The notes under the pieces are model-generated. The model saw only the letters and a program-made list of their open reading frames with translations, made no database searches and was not told the DNA's origin. The translations under genes were made by a program, and so were the position numbers. 33,871 nt of DNA from Chloroflexota bacterium (GTDB lineage: Bacteria; Chloroflexota; Anaerolineae; Promineifilales; Promineifilaceae): NCBI GenBank assembly GCA_024275635.1, contig JAJRYT010000079.1:1-33871 (forward strand). Reading direction: 5' to 3'. Positions 14,828 to 23,439 of this stretch are shown one piece after another (within the stretch, counting starts at the first letter, position 1; every line of letters begins with the position of its first letter).

Positions 14828-17800
14828 TGCCTAAAAAATCTGCGCTATTCCTCATGGGAGGATTAGCCATATTTGCGATCGTACTCTTTTCTGTAGCCCG
14901 TTCCCCATTGCCCTCCACGACCGCTCAGACCACCAGCACCTTGTCCTTGCGAGTGGAAAGCGCTCGTGATGAACCGAATGCTCCTGGTGGTCCAGTAACG
15001 CGAGGCGATGCGGTAACTCAGTATAAATATCTCATCAACGTAGATAACACCGGGGATCCCACCCAGGATCGTTTACCCGGTTGTTCACCAGAGGATGCCG
15101 GCTACCCAGACACGTGTGATTGGCCCTCTATTCGGGCCGTTCCCGGTGCAGCCCCCATTTTCACCCAGGGGAATCAAGACGACTTCAATGGCGTTTTGAA
15201 TGCCGGCATTAACCTCCCCCCAGGTAAATACCTGGTCTCAATTCTGGCCGATGGTTATAAAATGGGCGGCGCGCACTTCACGGTGCCTTTGCCCGATCCT
15301 GACCCAGTGACGGGCGCCAATGTCGTCGCCGAAATTCAACCCCACCCGCTGCCCCCGGCCACGATACGCATCAAAGTGTTTGAAGATGTGTCTTCGGTCA
15401 ACGGCCAGTTTGATGCGCCCGTGGAGCAAGGACTGGCTGGCTTTAGGGCCATTGTTAATGACATCGCCGGTGAGATTTCGGTTGATTTGTTCGGCAACCC
15501 GCTGTGTACGACTTATGATGCGGTCGGGAATATCACCGGCCAAACGGACTGCCTGATCAGCGATATCAATGGCGATATTGTCATTCCCAATGTGGGTTCC
15601 AACCGCTATGACGTATTCGTTGTCCCGCCTGACGGCGAGGTGTGGGTGGAAACCACTACACTGGAAGGCTCGTGGAGCTGGGATACCTGGCTGCAGGAAG
15701 GTGGCACCGGCCTGGATAATGAGTTTGTCGTTGCCGGCGAACCTTTCCCCTGGACGATTTTTGGCTTTGTACGGCCGACTGATTTGCTTAATGATCAGAG
15801 CGTTACCGGCGGGGTGAGCGGCACGATTGTCTCCGCTTCGGTTTATCTGCCCCAAACGGGCGGCCTTCCTTATTATGGCGATATTTGGAACGGGTTTAAC
15901 GGTTCAAAAGTGACCGGCCCAATTGATAACGCCTGGGTTGCTTTGTCTGATTTTCAAAATGGCGACACGGCCGTTTACGTTGGGCCAGCCAATGAAGACG
16001 GCAGCTTCCAGATTGATAACGTCCCTGACGGCAATTACCTGTTCACCTGGTGGGATTATGATTTGCATTACATCCTCGATTGGATACAGGTCACTGTCAC
16101 CGACGGCCAGATTTACGACATGGGCACCCCCTTCCTCACCGGCTGGTTCACCAAAGTTGATGGCTACGTCTTTAACGACCAAAACAAAAACGGCCAAAAA
16201 GACCCTGGCGAACCTGGTTTAGCCAACTACCTGGTGGTGCTCAGAGACCGCGATAACAGCGAAATTGACCGTATGACCATCGCCGTTACCACTGATCCCA
16301 CTGGTTACTACGTCTTTGATAAAGTGTACCCCATGACCTCCTGGATGGTCCTGGAAGCGTATAACGATCGCTTCTACACAACGGGCATTACTTTCCAAGT
16401 AGAAAACCAAGTCGATCCCAATACAGGCCAGCCTACGTCATACTATAATAATCAATCTGGCCCAACGACAATTGTGGGCGACGGCGTAGATGTCGGTATT
16501 TTGCCAGTCCTGGGGCAGTCTGCCCGCCTGGATTGGGGCGTTCATCCGTATGAGGCCGGTACCAATGGCGGTATCGTCGGGTCCGTCTTCTACGATACAA
16601 CGCGTAACGAATTGGATCCGCGTTATCAAGCCGCCGAACCCTGGTCTCCTGGTATTCCCGATATTAACCTTAACCTATATGAACCAGTCCACTGTACCGA
16701 TCCACTAACGCAATCTTGCGATGCGCGCGGCGATTATCAGTTAAACCCGGATGGTTCTTACATGAGAGGTCCGTTGTTGAATACAACGACAACCGAGGCC
16801 TGGACTCAGCCTACTGATTGTGTGGCCCGTGATCCGAACGGTAACGCACTACTAAACCCGCAAGATCAGCAGGTACTGCCTCACGATCCTCAGACCGGCA
16901 AGCGCTGTCTCGAAGGACCGTTGGTGGGAACTCAGATTGAGAGCGGCTTTGCGACACTGGACGGTAACTGGGGCTTCACTGAAGGCTGTTTTGGCCCTGG
17001 CGGCGCGCTTAGCGAAGGCGTTTGTGCCGATGGCACGGCTCCGGTCTCGCTGCCTGGTGAAGATTACCTGGTTGAGGTGGCTATTCCCAATGATTCACTG
17101 GGACGGCCGTTATACCAGGTCGTCCGTGAAGAAGATATCAACGTATATGGCGGTGACCAATTCGTACCCCAGGTGCCTCCCCCGGCTTGCGCTGGCGCCT
17201 TGCACACGGTGGACGTCGCCGGTATCTTGCCCGATGGGCCAAACGCAGTAATTAATCCCAGTTTCGCCGATGTCGGAGGCAGCCCCTTTGAGGGCGCGCA
17301 AAAGCCGCTCTGCGACATCAAGCTGGTCACACTCGCCAACGGCAAGTCCGTTGCCCCGATCTTCACCCTCTTCACCGAAGTGCCTATCGCCGGTAAATGG
17401 AAAGGGTACATCATTGATGACCTGACCGTATCCACCAATCCGATAGACTTGAGCTATGGCGAGAAGGCGGGTATGCCCAATGCGCCCATTGGCATTTACG
17501 ACTTTAACAATAACCTGGTGACCACAATCGAGTCGGATCCCAACGGCGTTTTTGAGGTGCTGCTGCCTTCGACCCATTCCGTCAACTGTCCGACGCCCTC
17601 TGGCGTTTGCCCCAACGTGTATTACATGTTAGGCAACGATCCCGGTCAGCCGGGGCAGTTGAATGCCAACTACAGCCCGCAGTATCGCACCATTGGCGCC
17701 AGCTTCGAAATCTATCCGGGGTTGATTGTCCCCTCTGACCTGGCGCCCACGCAGATTGTACCTGGCGTCCTGGCGGCTGGATCGTTGTTCAGCGCGCCGC

Positions 17801-20553
17801 CGCAGTGTACACTCAATGATCCCCTTAACCCAGTAACCCCAGAAATATTCGCTGTATCTAAGCCTTACCATGAGGTTGCTCTGGGCGATGGCGCGATTAC
17901 TATCCAGGGGCAGGGCTTTGGCCTGCCCGGCGCAGGCAGCAAGGCGCTGCTCAATGGTGTTACCTCGCTACCCATCACCGGATGGACGGATACCCAAATT
18001 GATGTGACCTTGCCGGCCGCAACGCCCCCAGGCGCATATCAATTGTCCATCACGGCCGATAACGGCAACCATACCGTAAATGGCCTGACCTTCCATGTGT
18101 TGGGCGCCGGTTACAACCCGGTTGTTTATGAAGTTGGCCCGACATATGCCTATGCGACTATCCAGAGCGCGATTGACGCGGCCTCGACTAACGATCCTGG
18201 CAATGCTCTGGTTGTTGTTTACCCGGATGCGCCGGCGCAGTGGAACCCGGCCGGTCTTTACTATGAAAATGTAGTGCTGTACGCGCCGATCAAGTTGCAG
18301 GGTATTGGCCCTGGCGGTATCTACCCTGACAATACGGCCGTACTCGGTTCCGTCATTGATGGCCGCGGCGTGGCTGGCGACACCGGTTATGCAGCTGCCT
18401 GGCTGGCCTTTGTGACCAGCCTGACCTGGGATGGCCCACAGGCCATCTACGAAGGCCCGGTCGTCTACGTCCTGGCGGAAGACGGTGAATTCACCAATAC
18501 CTTCCCGGCTACCGTAGACGGCTTCATTATCCAGGGCGGCGACCAGCAGGGTTTCCCCAACCAGTTGAATCCGGTTGACCCAACGCAGAAAGACGTAGCG
18601 GCCGTACAAGGCGGCGGCATCTTCGCCAACGCCTACGCCAACTACCTGCAAATTACCAACAACATCTTGCAGAGCAACGGCGGCGCTTACGCCAGCGCTA
18701 TCCGCATGGGGACGCCGCATCTGCCGGGGGCGATGAACGATAACCAAAACGATTTCGTGCGCATCGCCAACAACCGCATCCTGGCCAACGGCGGCACTAA
18801 CCTGGCCGGTGGCGTTGGTATCTTCTCCGGTACGGAAGGCTACGAGATCGCTTATAACGACATCTGTGGCAACTTCTCAGCCGAGTACGGCGGCGGCATC
18901 AGCCATTATGGCTTCAGCCCCGGCGGCCAGATCCACCACAACCGGATCTACTTCAATCGCTCCTATGACGAAGGCGGCGGTATCATGATCGCAGGCGAAC
19001 TTCCAGCCGATTTCACCACCCTATCACCTGGTTCCGGGCCAGTAGACATCTACGCTAACTTGATCCAGGCCAACCTGGGTAACGATGACGGCGGCGGTTT
19101 GCGCTTCTTAATGTCCGGCGACTTCCCGTTCAATGTCTACAACAACATCATCGTCAACAACATCTCAACCCATGAAGGTGGCGGCGTCTCCTTGAGTGAT
19201 GCACCCGACGTGCGCTTCTACAACAACACAGTGATGAAAAACATCACCACCGCAACGGCGATGACGAGCAATGGCTCACCGGCTCCGGCTGGCCTGTCCA
19301 GCTCGCGCAACAGTACCACGCTGCAAAATACGCTGCCGCCTGGCTCGCCGATCTTCAGCGACCCGCTGTTGTTTAACAATATCTTCTGGGATAACCGGGC
19401 CGGCGCTTATACCGGCGGTACGGTGGTAGGCATTGGTCTGGCAGGAGACCCCAACCCGATCAATAATTGGGACCTGGGCGTAGCCGATGGCACGGGCCTG
19501 TTAGCGCCGACCAACTCGATGCTGCAAGTGACCGCCGGGACCATCCCGGATGGCAGCAACATCGTTGGCTTAGATCCGTTGGTAGGCTCCTTGTACGATA
19601 CCTCGGTTCGGGTACTACCCTGGCGCGGCAACCCTCGCTTTGTGGACATTCTTATTGTGACAGCCGATGCGACGCCTAACCTGTTGGGTAACTATCACCT
19701 GCAGCCGACCTCTCCGGCGTTTGACGCCGGCGCGGTCAGCAAAGGTGTCATCAATGCCCCGTTCGATGACATTGATGGCGACCTGCGCCCTGCCGACAAT
19801 GGCTATGAAATGGGCGCGGATGAGATAGGTAGCGCCGCTCCGGCTTCTCAGATGTACTTCTCAACTGTCGGTGGCAATGTCATTCCAGGCGTGGGCGGCA
19901 CCAATGATGATGCCGACATTTACAACTGGGATGGCGCTGCTTTCGGCCGGGTGTTCGATGCCTCGGTTGAAGGATTGCCCGGTCACGCCGATATTGACGG
20001 TCTGGTTATAGTTTCACCTACCCAATTCTATATATCCTTCAACCGCAACGACGGCACAATTGTACCCGGCTTAGGAATCGTTGAGGACGAGGATGTTGTC
20101 TTCTATGATGCCGGTGTTTGGACACTGTACTTTGACGGCAGCGCTCACGGACTGGTTGAAGACAGCCAGGACTTGGATGCCATAGATATTGTTGGGAATG
20201 TTCTTTACTTCTCGACATCGGCCAATAGTGTGATTGCAGGTGTGCCTGGTATGGTTGATGATGCTGATATCATCAGTTGGGATGGCGCCAACTTCAGCCT
20301 CGTGTTTGATGCCTCGGCCGAAGGATTGCCCGGCAATGCCGATATTGATGGTCTGGATATGGTGTTAGCGACTACTTTCTATATGACATTCAATAGAAAC
20401 GGCGGCGTAACTGTACCCGGTGGCGTAGGTATTGTTCAGGATGAAGACGTGGTTCTATATGATGCTGGCGCTTGGTCGTTGTACTTTGACGGCGCAGCTC
20501 ACGGCCTGAATGTTGCTGATGGACAAGACTTGGATGCGCTTGCGCTTCCCTGA
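14824..20553 (+). CDS. Giant secreted surface protein: SdrD/Cna-B-like domains, IPT/TIG domain, right-handed beta-helix, C-terminal repeats
   Basis: 1909 aa, with AGGAGG five bases before ATG 14824 (ATGATG; either could be used). A signal peptide (ALFLMGGLAIFAIVLFSVAR, cleaved near TTAQ) leads into Cna-B/SdrD-like beta domains. The clearest is at about residue 441 (VDGYVFNDQNKNGQKDPGEP) with Ca-binding-type DxNxNGxxD; another is near 583. An IPT/TIG fold follows at about 1005-1095 and a parallel beta-helix at about 1102-1670, with ATIQSAID and repeated GGGI / NNI turns as in polysaccharide-binding or adhesin proteins. Two about 116-residue copies of a module (YFSTVGG, DDADIYNWDG, FNRNDG, DEDVVFYDAG) end the protein at LDALALP. 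No LPXTG or PEP-CTERM-type anchor is seen. It is likely an adhesin or cell-surface scaffold, cotranscribed with the cupredoxin genes. Confidence 0.85.
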   Translation: MMPKKSALFLMGGLAIFAIVLFSVARSPLPSTTAQTTSTLSLRVESARDEPNAPGGPVTRGDAVTQYKYLINVDNTGDPTQDRLPGCSPEDAGYPDTCDWPSIRAVPGAAPIFTQGNQDDFNGVLNAGINLPPGKYLVSILADGYKMGGAHFTVPLPDPDPVTGANVVAEIQPHPLPPATIRIKVFEDVSSVNGQFDAPVEQGLAGFRAIVNDIAGEISVDLFGNPLCTTYDAVGNITGQTDCLISDINGDIVIPNVGSNRYDVFVVPPDGEVWVETTTLEGSWSWDTWLQEGGTGLDNEFVVAGEPFPWTIFGFVRPTDLLNDQSVTGGVSGTIVSASVYLPQTGGLPYYGDIWNGFNGSKVTGPIDNAWVALSDFQNGDTAVYVGPANEDGSFQIDNVPDGNYLFTWWDYDLHYILDWIQVTVTDGQIYDMGTPFLTGWFTKVDGYVFNDQNKNGQKDPGEPGLANYLVVLRDRDNSEIDRMTIAVTTDPTGYYVFDKVYPMTSWMVLEAYNDRFYTTGITFQVENQVDPNTGQPTSYYNNQSGPTTIVGDGVDVGILPVLGQSARLDWGVHPYEAGTNGGIVGSVFYDTTRNELDPRYQAAEPWSPGIPDINLNLYEPVHCTDPLTQSCDARGDYQLNPDGSYMRGPLLNTTTTEAWTQPTDCVARDPNGNALLNPQDQQVLPHDPQTGKRCLEGPLVGTQIESGFATLDGNWGFTEGCFGPGGALSEGVCADGTAPVSLPGEDYLVEVAIPNDSLGRPLYQVVREEDINVYGGDQFVPQVPPPACAGALHTVDVAGILPDGPNAVINPSFADVGGSPFEGAQKPLCDIKLVTLANGKSVAPIFTLFTEVPIAGKWKGYIIDDLTVSTNPIDLSYGEKAGMPNAPIGIYDFNNNLVTTIESDPNGVFEVLLPSTHSVNCPTPSGVCPNVYYMLGNDPGQPGQLNANYSPQYRTIGASFEIYPGLIVPSDLAPTQIVPGVLAAGSLFSAPPQCTLNDPLNPVTPEIFAVSKPYHEVALGDGAITIQGQGFGLPGAGSKALLNGVTSLPITGWTDTQIDVTLPAATPPGAYQLSITADNGNHTVNGLTFHVLGAGYNPVVYEVGPTYAYATIQSAIDAASTNDPGNALVVVYPDAPAQWNPAGLYYENVVLYAPIKLQGIGPGGIYPDNTAVLGSVIDGRGVAGDTGYAAAWLAFVTSLTWDGPQAIYEGPVVYVLAEDGEFTNTFPATVDGFIIQGGDQQGFPNQLNPVDPTQKDVAAVQGGGIFANAYANYLQITNNILQSNGGAYASAIRMGTPHLPGAMNDNQNDFVRIANNRILANGGTNLAGGVGIFSGTEGYEIAYNDICGNFSAEYGGGISHYGFSPGGQIHHNRIYFNRSYDEGGGIMIAGELPADFTTLSPGSGPVDIYANLIQANLGNDDGGGLRFLMSGDFPFNVYNNIIVNNISTHEGGGVSLSDAPDVRFYNNTVMKNITTATAMTSNGSPAPAGLSSSRNSTTLQNTLPPGSPIFSDPLLFNNIFWDNRAGAYTGGTVVGIGLAGDPNPINNWDLGVADGTGLLAPTNSMLQVTAGTIPDGSNIVGLDPLVGSLYDTSVRVLPWRGNPRFVDILIVTADATPNLLGNYHLQPTSPAFDAGAVSKGVINAPFDDIDGDLRPADNGYEMGADEIGSAAPASQMYFSTVGGNVIPGVGGTNDDADIYNWDGAAFGRVFDASVEGLPGHADIDGLVIVSPTQFYISFNRNDGTIVPGLGIVEDEDVVFYDAGVWTLYFDGSAHGLVEDSQDLDAIDIVGNVLYFSTSANSVIAGVPGMVDDADIISWDGANFSLVFDASAEGLPGNADIDGLDMVLATTFYMTFNRNGGVTVPGGVGIVQDEDVVLYDAGAWSLYFDGAAHGLNVADGQDLDALALP
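19852..20550 (+). repeat. Two tandem copies of a C-terminal surface-protein module
   Basis: Copy 1 covers about 19852-20200 and copy 2 about 20206-20550, roughly 116 residues each. The shared pattern is YFST...VPG...DDADI..WDG..F..VFDAS.EGLPG.ADIDGL....FY..FNRN.G..VPG.GIV.DEDVV.YDAG.W.LYFDG.AHGL....DLDA. The same module recurs at 30430-30770 in the DUF11 protein. The repeated Asp-rich turns suggest a beta-propeller or calcium-binding beta fold. I do not recognise a named family. Confidence 0.85.
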
Positions 20554-20686
20554 TAACTAACTGTTTCCCGTTTTCATGCCCCTTTCTCCAGAAGAGAGGG
20601 GCGGGAGGATGGGGATAGGTAAGATCGCTTCTAGATTTGGAGGTTGGTGTCATAACTAATTCCAAAGCTAGTAAAGGAGATATCTA
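20554..20686 (+). other. Intergenic gap with imperfect hairpin
   Basis: 133 bases between the giant protein and cupredoxin A. GCCCCT (20578-20583) pairs with AGGGGC (20597-20602), extended by TCT/AGA across one mismatch. There is no T-run, so transcription may continue into the next gene. AAGGAGAT before the ATG at 20687 is a good ribosome-binding site. Confidence 0.5.
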
Positions 20687-22048
20687 ATGACTAAAAAATT
20701 CTATCGCCGCAATTTGACACGACGCGACTTTCTCAAAGTTGCTGGTGGCACGTTGGCAGCGGCGGCCGGAGCGAAAATTTTACCTGGCTATCTGGGGAAG
20801 AACGTGTTAAGTCCGGTCAGCGTCGGCGTGGCCAATGCACAGGACCCCCCCCCAGATTTATACTTTGCGGGGACGGATTCCTGGATTTCGTTACCGCCGG
20901 TTCCCGGCATTCCACCTTTTTTCCCTGATGATGCGGCGCCGCCAGGTTTCAATACCTATATGTTTGGCTTCCGCAATGTAACCGGAATGAGCAAGGCTCA
21001 AATTGAAGCCCAGAAAGGAAAGGCACAGATTCCGTCCCCGCTTTTTTGGCTCAATCAGTATGATCCGAATACACAGGCGAATGAGTTCCAGATCAAATTA
21101 ACGAATCTGGGCTTGGTGATGCGGCCTGACTTGTTCGATCATCATTCGATCCACTTTCATGGTCTTCGGCACATTATTCCCTTCTTTGATGGAGAACCAC
21201 ATGCCTCGGTAACAGTGCCGATTGGGCGTGAGTTTACTTACGTTTACCGGGTACGCGAACCGGGAACTTATATGTATCACTGCCATGTGGAAGATGTAGA
21301 ACATGTTCATTTGGGCATGACTGGTCTTGTGTTTGTCCGACCGGCCCAGGATGGCACGCCTTTTGTTTACAGTGGCAACGGCCGTACCTACACCCGGTTT
21401 GCTTACAATGACGGTGACGGCTCGACCGGTTTTGACCGCGAGTTTGCGCTGTTAATGACGGAAGTTTGGGCAGAGGCCCACTGGGATTTCTCTCACGTCC
21501 AGCTACCAGAGTGGAGTGAATATAAGCCCGAATTCTTCTTGCTAAACGGCCGTGCCTATCCCGATACTCTGGCCCCCAATGGTTCAGTCGATCCCTTCAA
21601 CCCGGTTCGGGATGCCAACGGCGACTTGATTCCCACACCGGGTTATGAACACCTCCAGTACCAGCCGCTCTCTTCATTGATAACCTGCAATGAAGGTGAC
21701 CGGGTGTTGTTACGTTTTGCTAACTTGGGTTTCACCCAGCAAAACATGACCCTGGCCGGCATCAAGATGGGCATCGTAGGCAAGGATGCGACGCCGTTGC
21801 GTGGGCGTGATGGGACAGACCAAAGCTATCAGACCAACAGCGTCTTCATGGCTGCCGGTGAAAGCTATGACGGTATCTTCACGGCCCCGCCATACCAGGG
21901 GCCAGGCCCATATGACACGTATCTGCTTTACAACCGCGTCTACAATCATTCCAGTAACCAAGGCCCCTCCGGCTTCGGCGGACAAACGACCGAAGTTCGG
22001 GTGTATCCTGCTACCACGTTAGGTCCGCAGTTGATTCCTAACACCTGA
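20687..22048 (+). CDS. Two-domain multicopper-oxidase-like cupredoxin protein A (Tat-exported), copper ligands only in domain 1
   Basis: 453 aa. A twin-arginine signal (NLTRRDFLKVAGGTLAAAAG) indicates export in folded form, typical of copper enzymes. Domain 1 carries HSIHFHG (His153, His156, His158) and YHCHVEDVEHVHLGM (His198, Cys199, His200, His206, Met211). That is a complete type-1 site (His153, Cys199, His206, Met211) plus four trinuclear-cluster histidines. The Cys-to-His gap is seven residues, two longer than in laccases. Domain 2 keeps the cupredoxin framework (LLRFANLGF, IVGKDATPL), but the usual H-x-M-H-L-H-G is QNMTLAG, with all three histidines lost, and no second HxH is present. 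Alone it would lack half the trinuclear ligands. Protein B directly downstream may supply them. Confidence 0.85.
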   Translation: MTKKFYRRNLTRRDFLKVAGGTLAAAAGAKILPGYLGKNVLSPVSVGVANAQDPPPDLYFAGTDSWISLPPVPGIPPFFPDDAAPPGFNTYMFGFRNVTGMSKAQIEAQKGKAQIPSPLFWLNQYDPNTQANEFQIKLTNLGLVMRPDLFDHHSIHFHGLRHIIPFFDGEPHASVTVPIGREFTYVYRVREPGTYMYHCHVEDVEHVHLGMTGLVFVRPAQDGTPFVYSGNGRTYTRFAYNDGDGSTGFDREFALLMTEVWAEAHWDFSHVQLPEWSEYKPEFFLLNGRAYPDTLAPNGSVDPFNPVRDANGDLIPTPGYEHLQYQPLSSLITCNEGDRVLLRFANLGFTQQNMTLAGIKMGIVGKDATPLRGRDGTDQSYQTNSVFMAAGESYDGIFTAPPYQGPGPYDTYLLYNRVYNHSSNQGPSGFGGQTTEVRVYPATTLGPQLIPNT

Positions 22049-22083
22049 GTCAGGAACTTGAGTAGATAAGAAGGAGCGTAAAA

Positions 22084-23412
22084 ATGCGAACACTAATATT
22101 CAAAAAGATGCGATGGGTACTGACGTTGCTGGTGGGCCTGGTACTCTTTTCTGCTGCGTCTGCAATTAACACTTTTCAGGTGGCCGATGCCCAGGCTCCG
22201 CCCAGCGAAGGCATCGTCTGTACCGCCAGCCCTGACTCAACCTTCACTTTGACCACAAAATCCGGTTACATTGGCACGCCCGATGATAATGTCATCTTCA
22301 TGTGGGGCTATTCCGAAGGAACGGCTCCCTTCCAACACCCAGGGCCGGTGCTGTGTGTCAACGAGGGCGACACAGTCACCGTCATTTTGCATAATACCCT
22401 GGCTGAAGATGTTTCTATTACTTTCCCCGGTCAGGAGGATGTATTAGCCGATGGCGAACCGGCCCAGCCGCAGTTTGATACGGGAGGTAATCTCACCTCA
22501 TTTACGAATGTCGCCCCGGCGAACGGCGGCAGCATTACTTATAGTTTTGTTGCTTCTCGCCCTGGTACATTCCTGTATAAGAGCGGTACAGACCCGCTGA
22601 AACAGGTGCGTATGGGTTTATTTGGCGCGTTGATAGTGCAGCCGCCGGATGGGCCTAACGGCGAGCGTTACGCTAATGACCGCCCTGACAGCCAGTACAA
22701 TCCGGATACGGAATTCATGATGCTGTTATCGGAGATTGATCCCTTCCTTAACCAGGCTGTTGAACGCGGTGACCCGTTTGATATGAACAACTATAAGCCG
22801 CGTTACTGGTTAATGAACGGACGCGGTTTCCCGGACACCATCGCGCCTAATTTCGCGTCCTGGCTGCCCAGCCAGCCTTACGGCTCCTTGCCGCGTGTCC
22901 ATCCATTTAATGATACGGTTGCCCCAACGGACCCAGCATATAATCCGTTGATGTCGCTGACCCGTTACCTGAATGTAGGGAGCGAGGATATCCCGATACA
23001 CCCCCACAGCAAGAGCGCCTTAATCATTACTCGTGATGGGTATCCGCTTGCAGGGCCGGCCGGCGAGGATTTTGCCCATGAGCAATTCTCGCTCCCAGCG
23101 GCTCCCGGCCAGACATGGGACGGCCTCTTTAACTGGTATGACACGGAAAATTATGATCCTGTCACCAACCCGATTCCCGTGACCATACCCAACATGCAGA
23201 ACCTGGCTTTTGGTCAGTTGTTCAGCGGCAGCCCTTATCTGGGTGATGAAGGATCCCTGCCGGTAGGCCACACGTCGTTGACTCAGTGCGGTGAGTATTA
23301 TCAAATCTCGCATGTTCACGCGCTGCAAAAGATTACGTCCTGGGGCGCGCCGGCATCAGGGCCTATCACCTTTTTGCGTATCGATCCGCCGCTGCCGAAT
23401 AACTGCCCGTAA
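22084..23412 (+). CDS. Two-domain cupredoxin protein B, copper ligands only in domain 2
   Basis: 442 aa, with a Sec signal peptide (WVLTLLVGLVLFSAASA) and AAGGAG before ATG 22084, 35 bases after protein A. Domain 1 is a cupredoxin (VLCVNEGDTVTVILHNTLAE, then GTFLYKSGTDPLKQVRMGLF). The HxHG position reads VSITFPG, and the HCH...H position reads YKSGTDPLKQVRM, so both copper motifs are lost. Domain 2 has IPIHPHSKS (His306, His308) and QISHVHALQ (His410, His412), the two His-x-His motifs a trinuclear centre needs from its non-T1 domain. This complements protein A. Export by Sec, not Tat, fits copper loading after assembly. Alternatively both are structural cupredoxins. Confidence 0.8.
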   Translation: MRTLIFKKMRWVLTLLVGLVLFSAASAINTFQVADAQAPPSEGIVCTASPDSTFTLTTKSGYIGTPDDNVIFMWGYSEGTAPFQHPGPVLCVNEGDTVTVILHNTLAEDVSITFPGQEDVLADGEPAQPQFDTGGNLTSFTNVAPANGGSITYSFVASRPGTFLYKSGTDPLKQVRMGLFGALIVQPPDGPNGERYANDRPDSQYNPDTEFMMLLSEIDPFLNQAVERGDPFDMNNYKPRYWLMNGRGFPDTIAPNFASWLPSQPYGSLPRVHPFNDTVAPTDPAYNPLMSLTRYLNVGSEDIPIHPHSKSALIITRDGYPLAGPAGEDFAHEQFSLPAAPGQTWDGLFNWYDTENYDPVTNPIPVTIPNMQNLAFGQLFSGSPYLGDEGSLPVGHTSLTQCGEYYQISHVHALQKITSWGAPASGPITFLRIDPPLPNNCP

Positions 23413-23439
23413 GCAGGCAACAGGAATGAGGTGAATCCT

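Noticed and set aside
17968..18747. 259-codon open frame on the minus strand
   Set aside because: It lies entirely within the beta-helix part of the 1909-aa gene, antisense to it, has no ribosome-binding site or recognisable motif, and is explained by the codon bias of the real gene.
20687..22048. Protein A as an ordinary laccase or copper nitrite reductase
   Set aside because: Domain 2 lacks the HxH motifs of laccases, and the HCH...H...M motif differs from the HCA...H...M motif of nitrite reductases.
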